Assembly (NCBI GenBank): GCA_964422465.1
Contig: CAYRBD010000031.1
Coordinates: 1 to 32,565, forward strand
DNA from: FW021-bin31 sp964422465
Lineage (GTDB): Bacteria > Bacteroidota > Bacteroidia > Chitinophagales > Chitinophagaceae
Length of the DNA: 32,565 nt
Direction: 5' to 3'
The translations under genes and the position numbers were made by a program. Numbering within the stretch: position 1 is the first letter of the stretch; each line of letters starts with the position of its first letter. The notes under the pieces were generated by a model. The model saw only the letters and a program-made list of their open reading frames with translations, had not been told where the DNA came from and ran no database searches. Of the stretch, positions 23,946 to 32,551 are shown piece by piece.

Positions 23946-25931
23946 ATGAACTATTATTGTGATTCTTTCACGAAATATAAACGACTTCCCACACGGGAAG
24001 TAAAAGTAGGATATCTGCTGATTGGAAACAGTCATCCCATCCGGATTCAGACAATGACGACAACCGACTCCATGGATACTGAAGCTACTGTAGCTCAGGC
24101 CATTCGTTGTATAGAAGCAGGAGCCGAGTTGGTTCGCATTACCGCCCCCAGTAAAAAAGATGCAGAAAACCTGCTCTCTATTAAAAATGCAATTAGAAAA
24201 CAAGGATATAACACGCCTCTGGTGGCGGATATTCATTTTACGCCTAATGCTGCGGAAATTGCCGCCCGGATAGTGGAGAAAGTCCGCGTTAATCCGGGAA
24301 ACTACGCAGACAAAAAAAAATTTGAGGTAAAAGAATATACTGACACTGCTTACCAGGCCGAAATAGAACGAATTAGAAACAAGTTTCTTCCTTTAATAAA
24401 AATTTGTAAAGAATATGGTACTGCTCTGCGGATCGGCACCAATCACGGCTCACTAAGCGACCGCATTATGAGTCGTTTTGGAGACACGCCCATGGGAATG
24501 GTGGAAAGCGCCATGGAATTTTTACGCATTGCCCGCGATGAAAATTTTCATCAAATTGTACTCAGCATGAAAGCCAGCAACCCCCAGGTGATGGTCCATG
24601 CCTATCGTCTGCTGGTACAAACGATGAAAGCAGAATTTGAAGAATGTTATCCCTTACATCTGGGCGTCACTGAAGCCGGGGATGGGGAAGACGGCCGAAT
24701 CAAAAGCGCCATCGGTATAGGCGCTCTGCTCGAAGATGGGCTGGGAGATACCATCCGGGTTTCATTGACCGAAGAACCTGAATTTGAACTTCCTGTCTGC
24801 CGTGATCTGGTAAAACGTTTCAAAAAATATCCGGACTCTAAAAATGAAAATCTTACAAATAAAAATCGTGCTTATAGTCCGATCCTTTATAATAGAAGAC
24901 CTACCAATGAGATAAAAAATATCGGAGCTAAAAATCCACCGGTAGTCATTGCCGATTTTTCGGAAACTAAACTTACAAAAGAAAACCTGCAGGCCATTGG
25001 TTACTCTTTTAAGAAAGAAAACAACAGTTGGAACAAAGGCGATTCTGCGGCGGATTATATTTACACTTCTGAAAAATACCTGCCTTTTGATTCTCCTCCA
25101 GGCTTAAAGGTGATATGCAATGCACAGGTTTATGAGCATGCCCCTGATAAAAACCGGTACTTTCCCCTCTTTACGGCACAGACATGGATGCAAAAGCTGG
25201 ATGTCCCTTCCCCGATTCTAAATTTTATCTCCATTGACTGCAAACAAATTCCAGAAGCCGATTGGGAAGTTTTATTAAAACAGGATAACAGTACCACTGT
25301 TTTTTGCCTGTTTGCAAGTGGAACCCTTGCTCTCCATGCTGTTCGTGAAAAAATAAATGACCTTTGGCTCAGGAAATCAAAAATACCCGTAATTTTATGT
25401 GTAGAAAGTTTAGATGCAACCATAGATGAGCAGCTTATTCATTTCTCCAGTGAAGCCGGGGCCCTGTTTTTAGAGGGGATGGGAGAGGGAATCTGGTTGA
25501 AAAACCATTTGGATTTACTAAAGAATCCAAAGATTAGTGGCCGCACTTATCTGGAAATGAAAGACAACAATCAATTTTTAAATAACACAGCTTTTTCTAT
25601 ATTGCAGGCAACGCGTACCCGAATCAGCAAGACAGAATACATTTCTTGTCCCGCCTGCGGCCGAACACTGTTTGATTTGCAGGAGGTGACCGGAAAAATT
25701 CGCTCGAGAACTTATCACCTCAAAGGGGTGAAAATTGCAGTGATGGGCTGTATCGTAAACGGACCCGGAGAGATGGCAGATGCAGATTTTGGTTATGTGG
25801 GCAGCGGCCCGGGAAAAATAACGCTTTATCGCGGAAAAGAAATTATTAAGAGAAACATTCCTGAAGAAACTGCCGTAGATGAACTTATTAATTTGTTAAA
25901 AGAAAATAACGCATGGGTGGATCCCACATAA
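23946..25931 (+). CDS. ispG: 4-hydroxy-3-methylbut-2-enyl diphosphate synthase (large IspG)
   Basis: A 661-residue iron-sulfur enzyme of the non-mevalonate isoprenoid pathway, converting MEcPP to HMBPP. The N-terminal TIM barrel shows VGYLLIGNSHPIRIQTMTTTDSMD, VADIHFTPNAA, VRVNPGNYAD and LRIGTNHGSLSDRI. The C-terminal domain carries the 4Fe-4S ligands C568 and C571 (SCPACGRT), C602 (MGCIVNGPGEM) and E609. Between them lies an extra domain of about 250 residues (roughly 300-550), the three-domain form of plants, Chlamydiae and Bacteroidota rather than the shorter E. coli form of about 370 residues. A UPF0158 gene follows 24 nt downstream. Confidence 0.96.
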   Translation: MNYYCDSFTKYKRLPTREVKVGYLLIGNSHPIRIQTMTTTDSMDTEATVAQAIRCIEAGAELVRITAPSKKDAENLLSIKNAIRKQGYNTPLVADIHFTPNAAEIAARIVEKVRVNPGNYADKKKFEVKEYTDTAYQAEIERIRNKFLPLIKICKEYGTALRIGTNHGSLSDRIMSRFGDTPMGMVESAMEFLRIARDENFHQIVLSMKASNPQVMVHAYRLLVQTMKAEFEECYPLHLGVTEAGDGEDGRIKSAIGIGALLEDGLGDTIRVSLTEEPEFELPVCRDLVKRFKKYPDSKNENLTNKNRAYSPILYNRRPTNEIKNIGAKNPPVVIADFSETKLTKENLQAIGYSFKKENNSWNKGDSAADYIYTSEKYLPFDSPPGLKVICNAQVYEHAPDKNRYFPLFTAQTWMQKLDVPSPILNFISIDCKQIPEADWEVLLKQDNSTTVFCLFASGTLALHAVREKINDLWLRKSKIPVILCVESLDATIDEQLIHFSSEAGALFLEGMGEGIWLKNHLDLLKNPKISGRTYLEMKDNNQFLNNTAFSILQATRTRISKTEYISCPACGRTLFDLQEVTGKIRSRTYHLKGVKIAVMGCIVNGPGEMADADFGYVGSGPGKITLYRGKEIIKRNIPEETAVDELINLLKENNAWVDPT

Positions 25932-25942
25932 TTTTTAATTCT

Positions 25943-25950
25943 TAAATTTG
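25943..25950 (+). promoter_or_regulatory. -7 box directly before the UPF0158 gene
   Basis: TAAATTTG matches TAnnTTTG and ends only 5 nt before ATG 25956. If functional, it would produce a leaderless message. It may be coincidental in this AT-rich 24-nt spacer. Confidence 0.3.
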
Positions 25951-25955
25951 GGGTG

Positions 25956-26408
25956 ATGGTAAATTTAACTTCGGAACAAATAGAGGAAATTGCAGAAAAT
26001 GTCGATAAAGGCATGCTTTGCTTTTATCACATCTCCAGTGGAAAAATTATTTCATTTTCCTCCCTGGTAACTAACGTAAAGCCTGACGAAAGCAATTCTT
26101 TTTCCAAAAAAGAACTGGAGGAACGCAAATTGTTTGATGCCATAGAAAATGTACTGGATGAATATATTTCTTTTGAGAAAATGAGTTCCCGGAAATCTTA
26201 TGATGCCATGCAGGCTTATGCCCTTTCTATAAATCACGATGTAATAAAAGAATATCTCTTGCTTTCTCTTCAAAAGGAACACCCTATCCGGTCTTTTAAA
26301 GAAGCGCTTTTTTCCCTGCCAAGCGAAGTAGCCGATGATTGGAAAGCCTTTAAAAAACAAAAAGGTCGGGAGTGGGTAGAAGAACAGGCAGAGTTGTATG
26401 ATTTCTAA
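25956..26408 (+). CDS. UPF0158 family protein
   Basis: A protein of about 150 residues, acidic and mainly helical. It shows the UPF0158 layout: an opening EQIEEIAENVDKGMLCFYH with a short beta hairpin (HISSGKIISF), a central FEKMSSRKSYDAMQAYA, and a C-terminal RSFKEALFSLPSEVADDWKAFKKQKGREWVEEQ. The family has no known biochemical role. A GTG at 25953 directly precedes the ATG at 25956, so either could be the start. It lies between ispG (24 nt) and pnuC (9 nt) on the same strand, so the three may form one operon. Confidence 0.85.
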   Translation: MVNLTSEQIEEIAENVDKGMLCFYHISSGKIISFSSLVTNVKPDESNSFSKKELEERKLFDAIENVLDEYISFEKMSSRKSYDAMQAYALSINHDVIKEYLLLSLQKEHPIRSFKEALFSLPSEVADDWKAFKKQKGREWVEEQAELYDF

Positions 26409-26417
26409 TTTCTTTAA

Positions 26418-27059
26418 ATGACCTCACAGGAAATCCTACACAACCTGCTTGCAGGTATTGAAAATATGAGCTGGATAGAAGGGCTGGCTGTATTATTTTC
26501 CATTATCAGCGTTTTATGTGCCCGGGCCAACAACATCTGGGTTTATCCTGCAGGAATAGCGGGAATCTTATTAAGCATCTTTATTTTTATAGGAGAAAAA
26601 TACAAGTTGTACCCTGACGTTGCGCTGAATTTGTATTATCTGGTTATGAGTATCTATGGCTGGTACTTCTGGAGCCGGAAAAAGGAAGACCAGGATAAAG
26701 AAACCCCGATTACCAAATGCAACCGTAGAGAATTAAGGATTGCTCTAATCTTATTTTTAGTACTCTGGGGAGGGCTGTATTGGTGGTTATCTACTTATAA
26801 AATTAACAATGTTCCATTCATGGATTCTTTTAGCTCGGCAATGGCAGCTACCGGAATGTGGCTCCTGGCTAAAAGAAAAATTGAAAACTGGATTGCTCTT
26901 CTTATAGCCGATTTTGTGGATATCGGCATGTTTTTCTTCAAAAAATTGATCCTTTTCAGCTTTCTGAATATTTTTTATATCATTATTGCTATTTTGGGCT
27001 ATATCGCCTGGAAAAAATGGATGAAAAATCACCAGGAACCAACACTTTCGCTTTCTTAA
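26418..27059 (+). CDS. pnuC: Nicotinamide riboside / NMN transporter PnuC
   Basis: A 213-residue inner-membrane protein with about seven helices, of the PnuC family that imports nicotinamide riboside by facilitated diffusion. Family features are ENMSWIEGLAVLFSIISVLCARANN, YPAGIAGILLSIFIF, ALNLYYLVMSIYGWYFW (the Y-G-W substrate-site signature) and the closing LNIFYIIIAILGYIAWKKW. It starts 9 nt after the UPF0158 stop. No nadR kinase is adjacent. nadA, for de novo NAD synthesis, lies 1.9 kb further on but on the other strand, so the two NAD routes are near each other without being an operon. Confidence 0.94.
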   Translation: MTSQEILHNLLAGIENMSWIEGLAVLFSIISVLCARANNIWVYPAGIAGILLSIFIFIGEKYKLYPDVALNLYYLVMSIYGWYFWSRKKEDQDKETPITKCNRRELRIALILFLVLWGGLYWWLSTYKINNVPFMDSFSSAMAATGMWLLAKRKIENWIALLIADFVDIGMFFFKKLILFSFLNIFYIIIAILGYIAWKKWMKNHQEPTLSLS

Positions 27060-27138
27060 AATACAAGACTAAAATATTGAAAAATGGCTTCTGTTATGTA
27101 AATTTGGTCAGTCTGAAGGGCATAACACAATTCAAATG

Positions 27139-27242
27139 GAACGCTGATTCTCAAGATAAAAAAGATATTCACTGATTTTTTGATAAAAATACACTATGAT
27201 TTTATCATGTAAAATCATAAATGATCATAAAAATCAGCGTTC
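27139..27242. repeat. MITE-like element with terminal inverted repeats
   Basis: A 104-nt AT-rich segment bounded by a perfect 11-bp inverted repeat, gaacgctgatt at 27139-27149 and aatcagcgttc at 27232-27242. Inside it is a second perfect hairpin, tatgatttta at 27195-27204 and taaaatcata at 27210-27219, with a 5-nt loop. The element occupies about half of the 198-nt spacer between the convergent pnuC and S41 protease genes. It encodes nothing. It looks like a small non-autonomous palindromic element and may also fold in transcripts from both sides. Confidence 0.75.
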
Positions 27243-27257
27243 TATTGTATAAAGGAT

Positions 27258-28865
27258 TTACTTAATTTTAAAAGTTCCTTCAATCCCTCTCCGGTAATCT
27301 ACCATTCCGTTAAATTGATGTGGGTTTTCAAGACGAAGCTGGTTGAACTTTCTTAAAAACCTATCGGCAGGCTTTTTACCGGTTTTTCTGGCCTGAGTAT
27401 TAGCCTGTCTGGCCATATTATCAATATCATCCTGAGTAAGGAACTTTCCTTTTTCAATATAATTTATTATGGACGCCAGCCTTGGATCCTTTGTATCCCC
27501 CCAATTATATCCTACATAATCACCCATGAATACATCCGGGGTCATTCCACTATAATAATCTCCCTCCCCTTTGCTGTTGACTGATTGAAAATTAATGGCG
27601 TACATGTCTGCCACATGTTGATAGCCTTTGTCTTCAGTAACATAAGAAATAGGAATTCCGAAAAAGCCGACCGGTTTTCCATAAGTTGTATCTCCAATGA
27701 GTTTTACATCCATATAAGGCTTGAGATTGTTAATTGTTAATTCCGCGGCAGAAGCTGTTCCATGGGATACGATAAAAAATACCCTATTTAAATTCAGATT
27801 GTTGGCTTCTGCAGAAAATTTGATAGGGTCGAGGGCAGCTTCTGCTGTTGCCTTTTGCTGGTCATTCCCATTCGTTTTCAGATAATTATACGCTTCTGTC
27901 AACTCTTCGTTATAAATGGTTTTGTACATTTCCTGCCCTTTAGCAGAAGAAGGCGCCATCAGGTTATCCAGATATTCTGTTGCATCTACCGATCCACCGC
28001 CATTATACCTGATATCCACAATTAAATCTTTTATACCGGCCGTCTTAAATTTTGAAAAGGCATCATCTATTTCACTTTTAGCCAGCGCTCCATTTTGCGA
28101 AGAAGTTACACTAATAAAGGAATTATACACGAAATAGCCAACTTTTTCCCCAGATATCGTATATACACTATCTAATAAAACCGGATTGATGTGATATTGA
28201 GCAGCATCCAAATTTACGGTAAAGGCAGAATCACTGTGCGGTTTCGTCAGTTTTAAGGTTACAGAACTACTGGAGAATAAGGCAGAATCAATCTGATTAA
28301 CACCGCTCTGGCTGGTAAAATCCAAATTAGAATTACCATTTATAGCTATAATTTCATCTCCCCTGACAACACCGGCTTTTCCCGCAGGCGAACCTTTATA
28401 AACATATTCTATCAGGAGATAAAGATTTCCGTCGTTATCGTGTGCCAGGGCCGGCATAAAACCATAATCTCCCTGAATTTGCTCTCCCCCCTGCAATTCT
28501 CCAGCTACCGCACCGGACATGTCCAGAAAACTATACCTATCTACTTTTTTATTATCTACTTCAGCATAGGATCGCATGGTCGTCAGCATATCAGATCCGG
28601 TTTTATACTTACTACTCCACCATTGAAAATTAGCAGGAACCTGGTCATACCAATAATATAAAGGCACATTGGCTGAATCTGATTCATTGATCCACCACAC
28701 ATAAAATTTCAGAGAATCGGCATCCGACAGTCGGTTTTGTTGAACCGAGGTACCTCCATTTCCATTATCTGGTTTAGCTCCGTTCTTTTTGCAGGCGTTT
28801 AAAAAGAAAAAGGTGGATAAAAGGAATATCCCAATGCGAAAACTTAATTTATTTAAACTTTTCAT
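27258..28865 (-). CDS. S41 family (C-terminal processing) peptidase lipoprotein
   Basis: A 535-residue predicted lipoprotein protease. The signal peptide ends FFLNACKK with lipidated C25. A helical N-terminal region is followed by a PDZ domain (YVYKGSPAGKAGVVRGDEIIAINGNS, about residues 150-215) and the S41 catalytic domain. The latter shows DLIVDIRYNGGGSVDATEYLDNLM, the nucleophile S372 in SHGTASAAEL and the general base K397 in GDTTYGKPVG. The Ser-Lys dyad is intact, so it should be active in the periplasm or at the cell surface. The substrate is unknown. nadA lies 45 nt upstream on the same strand, but the two genes have no evident functional link. Confidence 0.93.
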   Translation of the reverse strand: MKSLNKLSFRIGIFLLSTFFFLNACKKNGAKPDNGNGGTSVQQNRLSDADSLKFYVWWINESDSANVPLYYWYDQVPANFQWWSSKYKTGSDMLTTMRSYAEVDNKKVDRYSFLDMSGAVAGELQGGEQIQGDYGFMPALAHDNDGNLYLLIEYVYKGSPAGKAGVVRGDEIIAINGNSNLDFTSQSGVNQIDSALFSSSSVTLKLTKPHSDSAFTVNLDAAQYHINPVLLDSVYTISGEKVGYFVYNSFISVTSSQNGALAKSEIDDAFSKFKTAGIKDLIVDIRYNGGGSVDATEYLDNLMAPSSAKGQEMYKTIYNEELTEAYNYLKTNGNDQQKATAEAALDPIKFSAEANNLNLNRVFFIVSHGTASAAELTINNLKPYMDVKLIGDTTYGKPVGFFGIPISYVTEDKGYQHVADMYAINFQSVNSKGEGDYYSGMTPDVFMGDYVGYNWGDTKDPRLASIINYIEKGKFLTQDDIDNMARQANTQARKTGKKPADRFLRKFNQLRLENPHQFNGMVDYRRGIEGTFKIK

Positions 28866-28910
28866 GATTTGGTTGATTAGAAAAGAATCCTTGAACTTAT
28901 TTTTTTAGCT

Positions 28911-29927
28911 TTACAACCCAAAACGGGCCGATATCTCGAGCATTTTATCAATAGGTTTCCGTGCCCTTTCAATTAAATCAGCGGACAATTTAATTTCCGG
29001 TTCTTCGTATTCCATACACAAGTATAATTTTTCAAGCGTATTCAACTTCATGTGCGGGCAATTGTTACAAGCCGTACAACTACCGTCACTACCGTTTGCA
29101 GGGGCAGGAATAAAGGTCTTATCGGGGCAATTTTTCTCCATTTGGTGAAGAATACCGGGTTCGGTGGCGACAATAAATTCAGAAGCCTCATTTCCCGAAA
29201 CATATTTTAAAAGAGCAGAGGTGGAACCAATAAAATCGGCCAGTTTCAAAACAACGTCCTCACATTCGGGATGGGCGATCACCTTTGCTTTTGGAAAACG
29301 AACCCTCAACTTCGTAATCTGCTCGGCAGAAAAAATCTCATGTACCTGGCAGGAGCCATTCCAAAGCAGCATATCCCGGCCGGTTTTCTTTATCAGGTAG
29401 GCTCCTAAATTTCGATCGGGAGCGAAAATAATGGGCTGATCTTCGGGAATGGTATCTATAATCCGTTCTGCACTCGAAGAAGTACAAATAATATCGCTGA
29501 GCGCCTTCACCTCCGCGGTACAGTTGATGTAGGTGATAACCAAGTGATCAGGATGAGCCTCCCGAAATTTTCTAAAAGCCTCCGTAGGCGCACTATCTGC
29601 CAGGGAACAACCGGCATGCAGGTCCGGCAGCAAGACTTTCTTTTGAGGAGAAAGTATCTTGGCGGTTTCCGCCATGAAATGCACTCCGGCAAAAACGATA
29701 ACGTCAGCATCCGTTTTTGCAGCCTGCTGAGAAAGCCCGAGACTGTCTCCGATATAATCTGCAACATCTTGAATATCAGGCTCTTGGTAGTAATGGGCGA
29801 GCAATATGGCATTTTTTTCTTTTTTAAGTCGTTCGATCTCTTCGAAAAAATCCAGCGTGGGATCCAATTCGAGATTCAAATATCCGACTTTTTTTAAGTT
29901 TCTTTTTGCCACTTCTACTTCCAACAT
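28911..29927 (-). CDS. nadA: Quinolinate synthase
   Basis: A 338-residue 4Fe-4S enzyme that condenses iminoaspartate with dihydroxyacetone phosphate to quinolinate in de novo NAD synthesis. Signature blocks are LLAHYYQEPDIQDVADYIGDSL, FMAETAKIL, LPDLHAGCSLADS, TYINCTAEVKA, HPECEDVV and GSCTACNNCPHMKLNTLEKLYL. Cluster ligands should be C107, C193 and C290. Length fits the family. nadB and nadC are not in the window. The gene points away from the AT-rich region at 29928-30433, diverging from the isomerase gene. Confidence 0.96.
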   Translation of the reverse strand: MLEVEVAKRNLKKVGYLNLELDPTLDFFEEIERLKKEKNAILLAHYYQEPDIQDVADYIGDSLGLSQQAAKTDADVIVFAGVHFMAETAKILSPQKKVLLPDLHAGCSLADSAPTEAFRKFREAHPDHLVITYINCTAEVKALSDIICTSSSAERIIDTIPEDQPIIFAPDRNLGAYLIKKTGRDMLLWNGSCQVHEIFSAEQITKLRVRFPKAKVIAHPECEDVVLKLADFIGSTSALLKYVSGNEASEFIVATEPGILHQMEKNCPDKTFIPAPANGSDGSCTACNNCPHMKLNTLEKLYLCMEYEEPEIKLSADLIERARKPIDKMLEISARFGL

Positions 29928-30433
29928 AATAGTAGTTATTATTTAATTATTTATAAAAACAATATTATCATTAGGGCTGTGAATTTGTGGAAACTTTTAT
30001 CGTTTCTTTTTTGCAAATTTAATTCTTAATATCCAGAACCTCCTTATTAACATTTAATTCACAGTGATTAAATATCCAAAATCTGCTTTAAAGAGGAGAA
30101 TAAAGGTTTTTATAAGCAGTTATCCATAGGTTGTTAATTTGTCTTTATGGGGGGAAATTTTTTATGTTTTCTGATGGAATTCTCAATTTTTGGTGTGGAT
30201 GAAATTTTGAAAAAAACAGTTTTTGGGGATTATTCTGGTTATTGGCTTTTTTATTCTTGCTAATTCACTTTTTTCCTTTCGGATTTTCTATTCTATTAAC
30301 AGTTTTTGTGGATAAGTTGTTTTCTGTAAGTCAGGATTAGCAATACTTTTAAATATTGTAGATTTCAATATTGTGTATAATCTATTGTATGAAAGGGCAA
30401 TTTATCCTATTTTTGCGAACTTAAAATTAGGAT
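29928..30433. other. Gene-free AT-rich region with DnaA-box cluster; candidate replication origin
   Basis: This 506-nt spacer between divergent genes has no credible reading frame and is the longest ungapped non-coding stretch in the window. It contains an exact DnaA box, TGTGGATAA (30307-30315, reverse complement of TTATCCACA). Three single-mismatch boxes lie at 30120-30128 (TTATCCATA), 30194-30202 (TGTGGATGA) and 30372-30380 (TGTGTATAA). Weaker two-mismatch versions lie at 29986, 30029 and 30072. AT-rich runs that could unwind lie at 29941-29972 and 30241-30256. Strand composition is sharply skewed at 30121-30240 (G 28, C 8; T 55, A 29). Neither dnaA nor other classic origin neighbours are seen. 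Confidence 0.45.
30385..30415 (+). promoter_or_regulatory. Promoter for the PpiD-like gene
   Basis: TTG at 30385-30387, a 20-nt spacer and TATTTTTG at 30408-30415 form a strong Bacteroidota promoter. The -7 box ends 18 nt before the ATG at 30434. The layout is identical to that of the pdhB promoter. Confidence 0.7.
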
Positions 30434-32551
30434 ATGTCAGTAATACAGACTTTGAGGGACAAATATGCAACAGTGGTCGTTATTGTTGTTTGTATCAGTT
30501 TGGTTGCATTTTTGTTGATGGATGCCTTTGTGGGGCCAAAATCTTTTTTCAAAAGAGATACCGAGGTGGTAACCGTGAATGGAGATGGTCTTCAATATCA
30601 GGATTTTATGCAACTGGTTCAGCAACAGGAGAATATATACCAGATGAATAATCCTCAGGCAAAGATGAACGATGATATCCGGCATCAGATCCGGACGCAG
30701 GTTTATAATAAATTTGTACAGGATCAGGTACTGGGGACGGAATATGAAAAACTGGGTATTGGTTTCTCTTCTGCAGAACTTAGGGACCTTACGCTAACCA
30801 TGGATGCGGCCCCTCAGATTAAACAGAACCCCGGTTTTCAGAATCCGAATACGGGTGAATTTGACCCCAATCGGGTGGCTTCTTTTTTACAAAATATAAG
30901 AAATGCTCCTCAGGATAACCAACAGGCAATGGTAATGCGGCAGAGGTGGCTTCAAATAGAGGATTATCTTCAAAATAGCTCCCTGATTACGAAATTTACC
31001 TCTCTTATAACTCAGGGATTGTACGTACCTAAATGGCTTTCGGAAGAAAAATTAAAGGAAAATAATACCTTTTCTAATATTTCTTTTGTAGCGGCTTCCT
31101 ATTCTACTGTACCTGATTCTGCAGTTTCCATATCTAATGAGGAATTGCAGGCATATTTGAATGAACATTCTAAATTATACCAGGTGGAAGCTTCCCGCTC
31201 TTTGGAATATGTTTCTTTCGATATTGTTCCATCGCCTGAGGATTCGGCTCGTATTTTGGGTGGACTTAAAGAATTGGTGCCACAATTTGATACGGTTAGC
31301 AGTACGAATATGCCTGGTTTCTTAACACGGAATTCAGAATCTCAATATACTGACCGTTATATCCCGGGGAGTTTGCTCCAGTCTTCTGTTGAGAATGAAC
31401 TTATTGCACTACCGGAGGGAAAAGTTTACGGTCCTTATTTTGATAATGGAATGGTAGTTTACGCCCGAAAAATGGGAGAAAAGAAGATTGCTGATACTGT
31501 AGATGTTCAACAGCTTTTGATCAGCACACAGATTACGCCTGATTCTACTGCCCGGTTTAGGGTAGATAGCATCAAAAAGGCAATTCAGAATGGCGCCAAT
31601 TTTACTGATATGGTCAATACCTATTCGGATGCACAAAAAGAGAATGGTGGGGAATTGGTTTTAACGCCTGATAACCCCAATATTCCCACGGAATTTATCC
31701 AGTATGTAAATAACAATGGCGTAGGGTCAGTTGGTGTTGTTAAAACTCAATTTGGATATCATCTGGTAAAGATTACGGATAAGAAACACATGGAGATGGG
31801 TTATAAAATTGCTTATCTCTCTCAAGGAATGGATCCGAGCCAGAAAACGGATAACGTCATATTTTCTGAAGCTAATAAATTTAGGGGTTTAAATCAGACA
31901 CGGGAACAGTTTGAGAAAACAGCCAAAGAGAAAGGTTATACTGTCCAGGTTGCAAAAGATGTACAAGCTACTGCTTTTAATGTTAATGAATTGAATTCGG
32001 CCAGGGATTTAATTAAATGGGCATTTGATGCCAATGTTAATGATGTTTCTAATGTTTTTTCTATAGGTAACCATTATGTCATTGCTGTATTAACAGGGAA
32101 ATCTGAAAAAGGAACAGCATCACTGGCTTCTGTTCGTCCACAGATAGAAGCAGTAGTTCGCAGAAAAAAGAAGGCTGAACAAATAGCTGCTAAGATTAAA
32201 GGCTCCACTTTAAGCGAAATAGCTTCCGGGTTGAATGATTCTGTAAGTATAGGGCAACATATTAGTTTTACCACGCCTTTTATCCCTAATTCCGGCTTTG
32301 AGCCTAAGGTGGTAGGAGCTGCTTTTAATCCGGTTTGGAAGGATGGAAAAGTTTCAAAACCTGTATTTGGAAACAATGGAGTTTATGTATTAACCATAGA
32401 TTCCTTGCATACCAGTCCTGTCGATTCCACCCAAATTAGCCAGATAAAGCAGCAGAACCAGTTGGCAGTGCAACGGGAGGTAAATTCTCAAATTTTAGAG
32501 GTTTTAAAGAAAGAAGCAGATATTGATGACAGGAGAATAAAATTCTTTTAA
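30434..32551 (+). CDS. Membrane-anchored peptidyl-prolyl isomerase (SurA/PpiD-like)
   Basis: A 705-residue periplasmic foldase. A short cytoplasmic start and one transmembrane helix (about residues 11-32) anchor it, as in PpiD. A SurA_N-like helical chaperone region follows (about 35-240). A parvulin rotamase domain lies at about 355-455 (VDVQQLLISTQI to NENGG-type QKENGGELV and GVVKTQFGYHLVKITDK). A second, degenerate parvulin-like segment and a helical C-terminal region (VNSQILEVLKKEADIDD) complete it. Length exceeds E. coli PpiD (about 620) but fits Bacteroidota homologues. The gene is complete, ending 14 nt before the window edge. Third codon positions are richer in G and T than those of genes to its left. 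Confidence 0.93.
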   Translation: MSVIQTLRDKYATVVVIVVCISLVAFLLMDAFVGPKSFFKRDTEVVTVNGDGLQYQDFMQLVQQQENIYQMNNPQAKMNDDIRHQIRTQVYNKFVQDQVLGTEYEKLGIGFSSAELRDLTLTMDAAPQIKQNPGFQNPNTGEFDPNRVASFLQNIRNAPQDNQQAMVMRQRWLQIEDYLQNSSLITKFTSLITQGLYVPKWLSEEKLKENNTFSNISFVAASYSTVPDSAVSISNEELQAYLNEHSKLYQVEASRSLEYVSFDIVPSPEDSARILGGLKELVPQFDTVSSTNMPGFLTRNSESQYTDRYIPGSLLQSSVENELIALPEGKVYGPYFDNGMVVYARKMGEKKIADTVDVQQLLISTQITPDSTARFRVDSIKKAIQNGANFTDMVNTYSDAQKENGGELVLTPDNPNIPTEFIQYVNNNGVGSVGVVKTQFGYHLVKITDKKHMEMGYKIAYLSQGMDPSQKTDNVIFSEANKFRGLNQTREQFEKTAKEKGYTVQVAKDVQATAFNVNELNSARDLIKWAFDANVNDVSNVFSIGNHYVIAVLTGKSEKGTASLASVRPQIEAVVRRKKKAEQIAAKIKGSTLSEIASGLNDSVSIGQHISFTTPFIPNSGFEPKVVGAAFNPVWKDGKVSKPVFGNNGVYVLTIDSLHTSPVDSTQISQIKQQNQLAVQREVNSQILEVLKKEADIDDRRIKFF

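Noticed and set aside
23607..24236. Minus-strand reading frame of 209 codons through the tandem repeat
   Set aside because: It is a product of the repeat sequence and the N run, overlaps the ispG start on the opposite strand and resembles no protein.
27195..27219. Internal hairpin as a Rho-independent terminator for pnuC
   Set aside because: The stem is almost all A-T and is not followed by a T tract on either strand, so it is better described as part of the inverted-repeat element.
28911..29927. nadA and pnuC as an NAD operon or shared riboswitch
   Set aside because: They are on opposite strands, separated by an S41 protease and a repeat element, and no conserved leader structure is visible.
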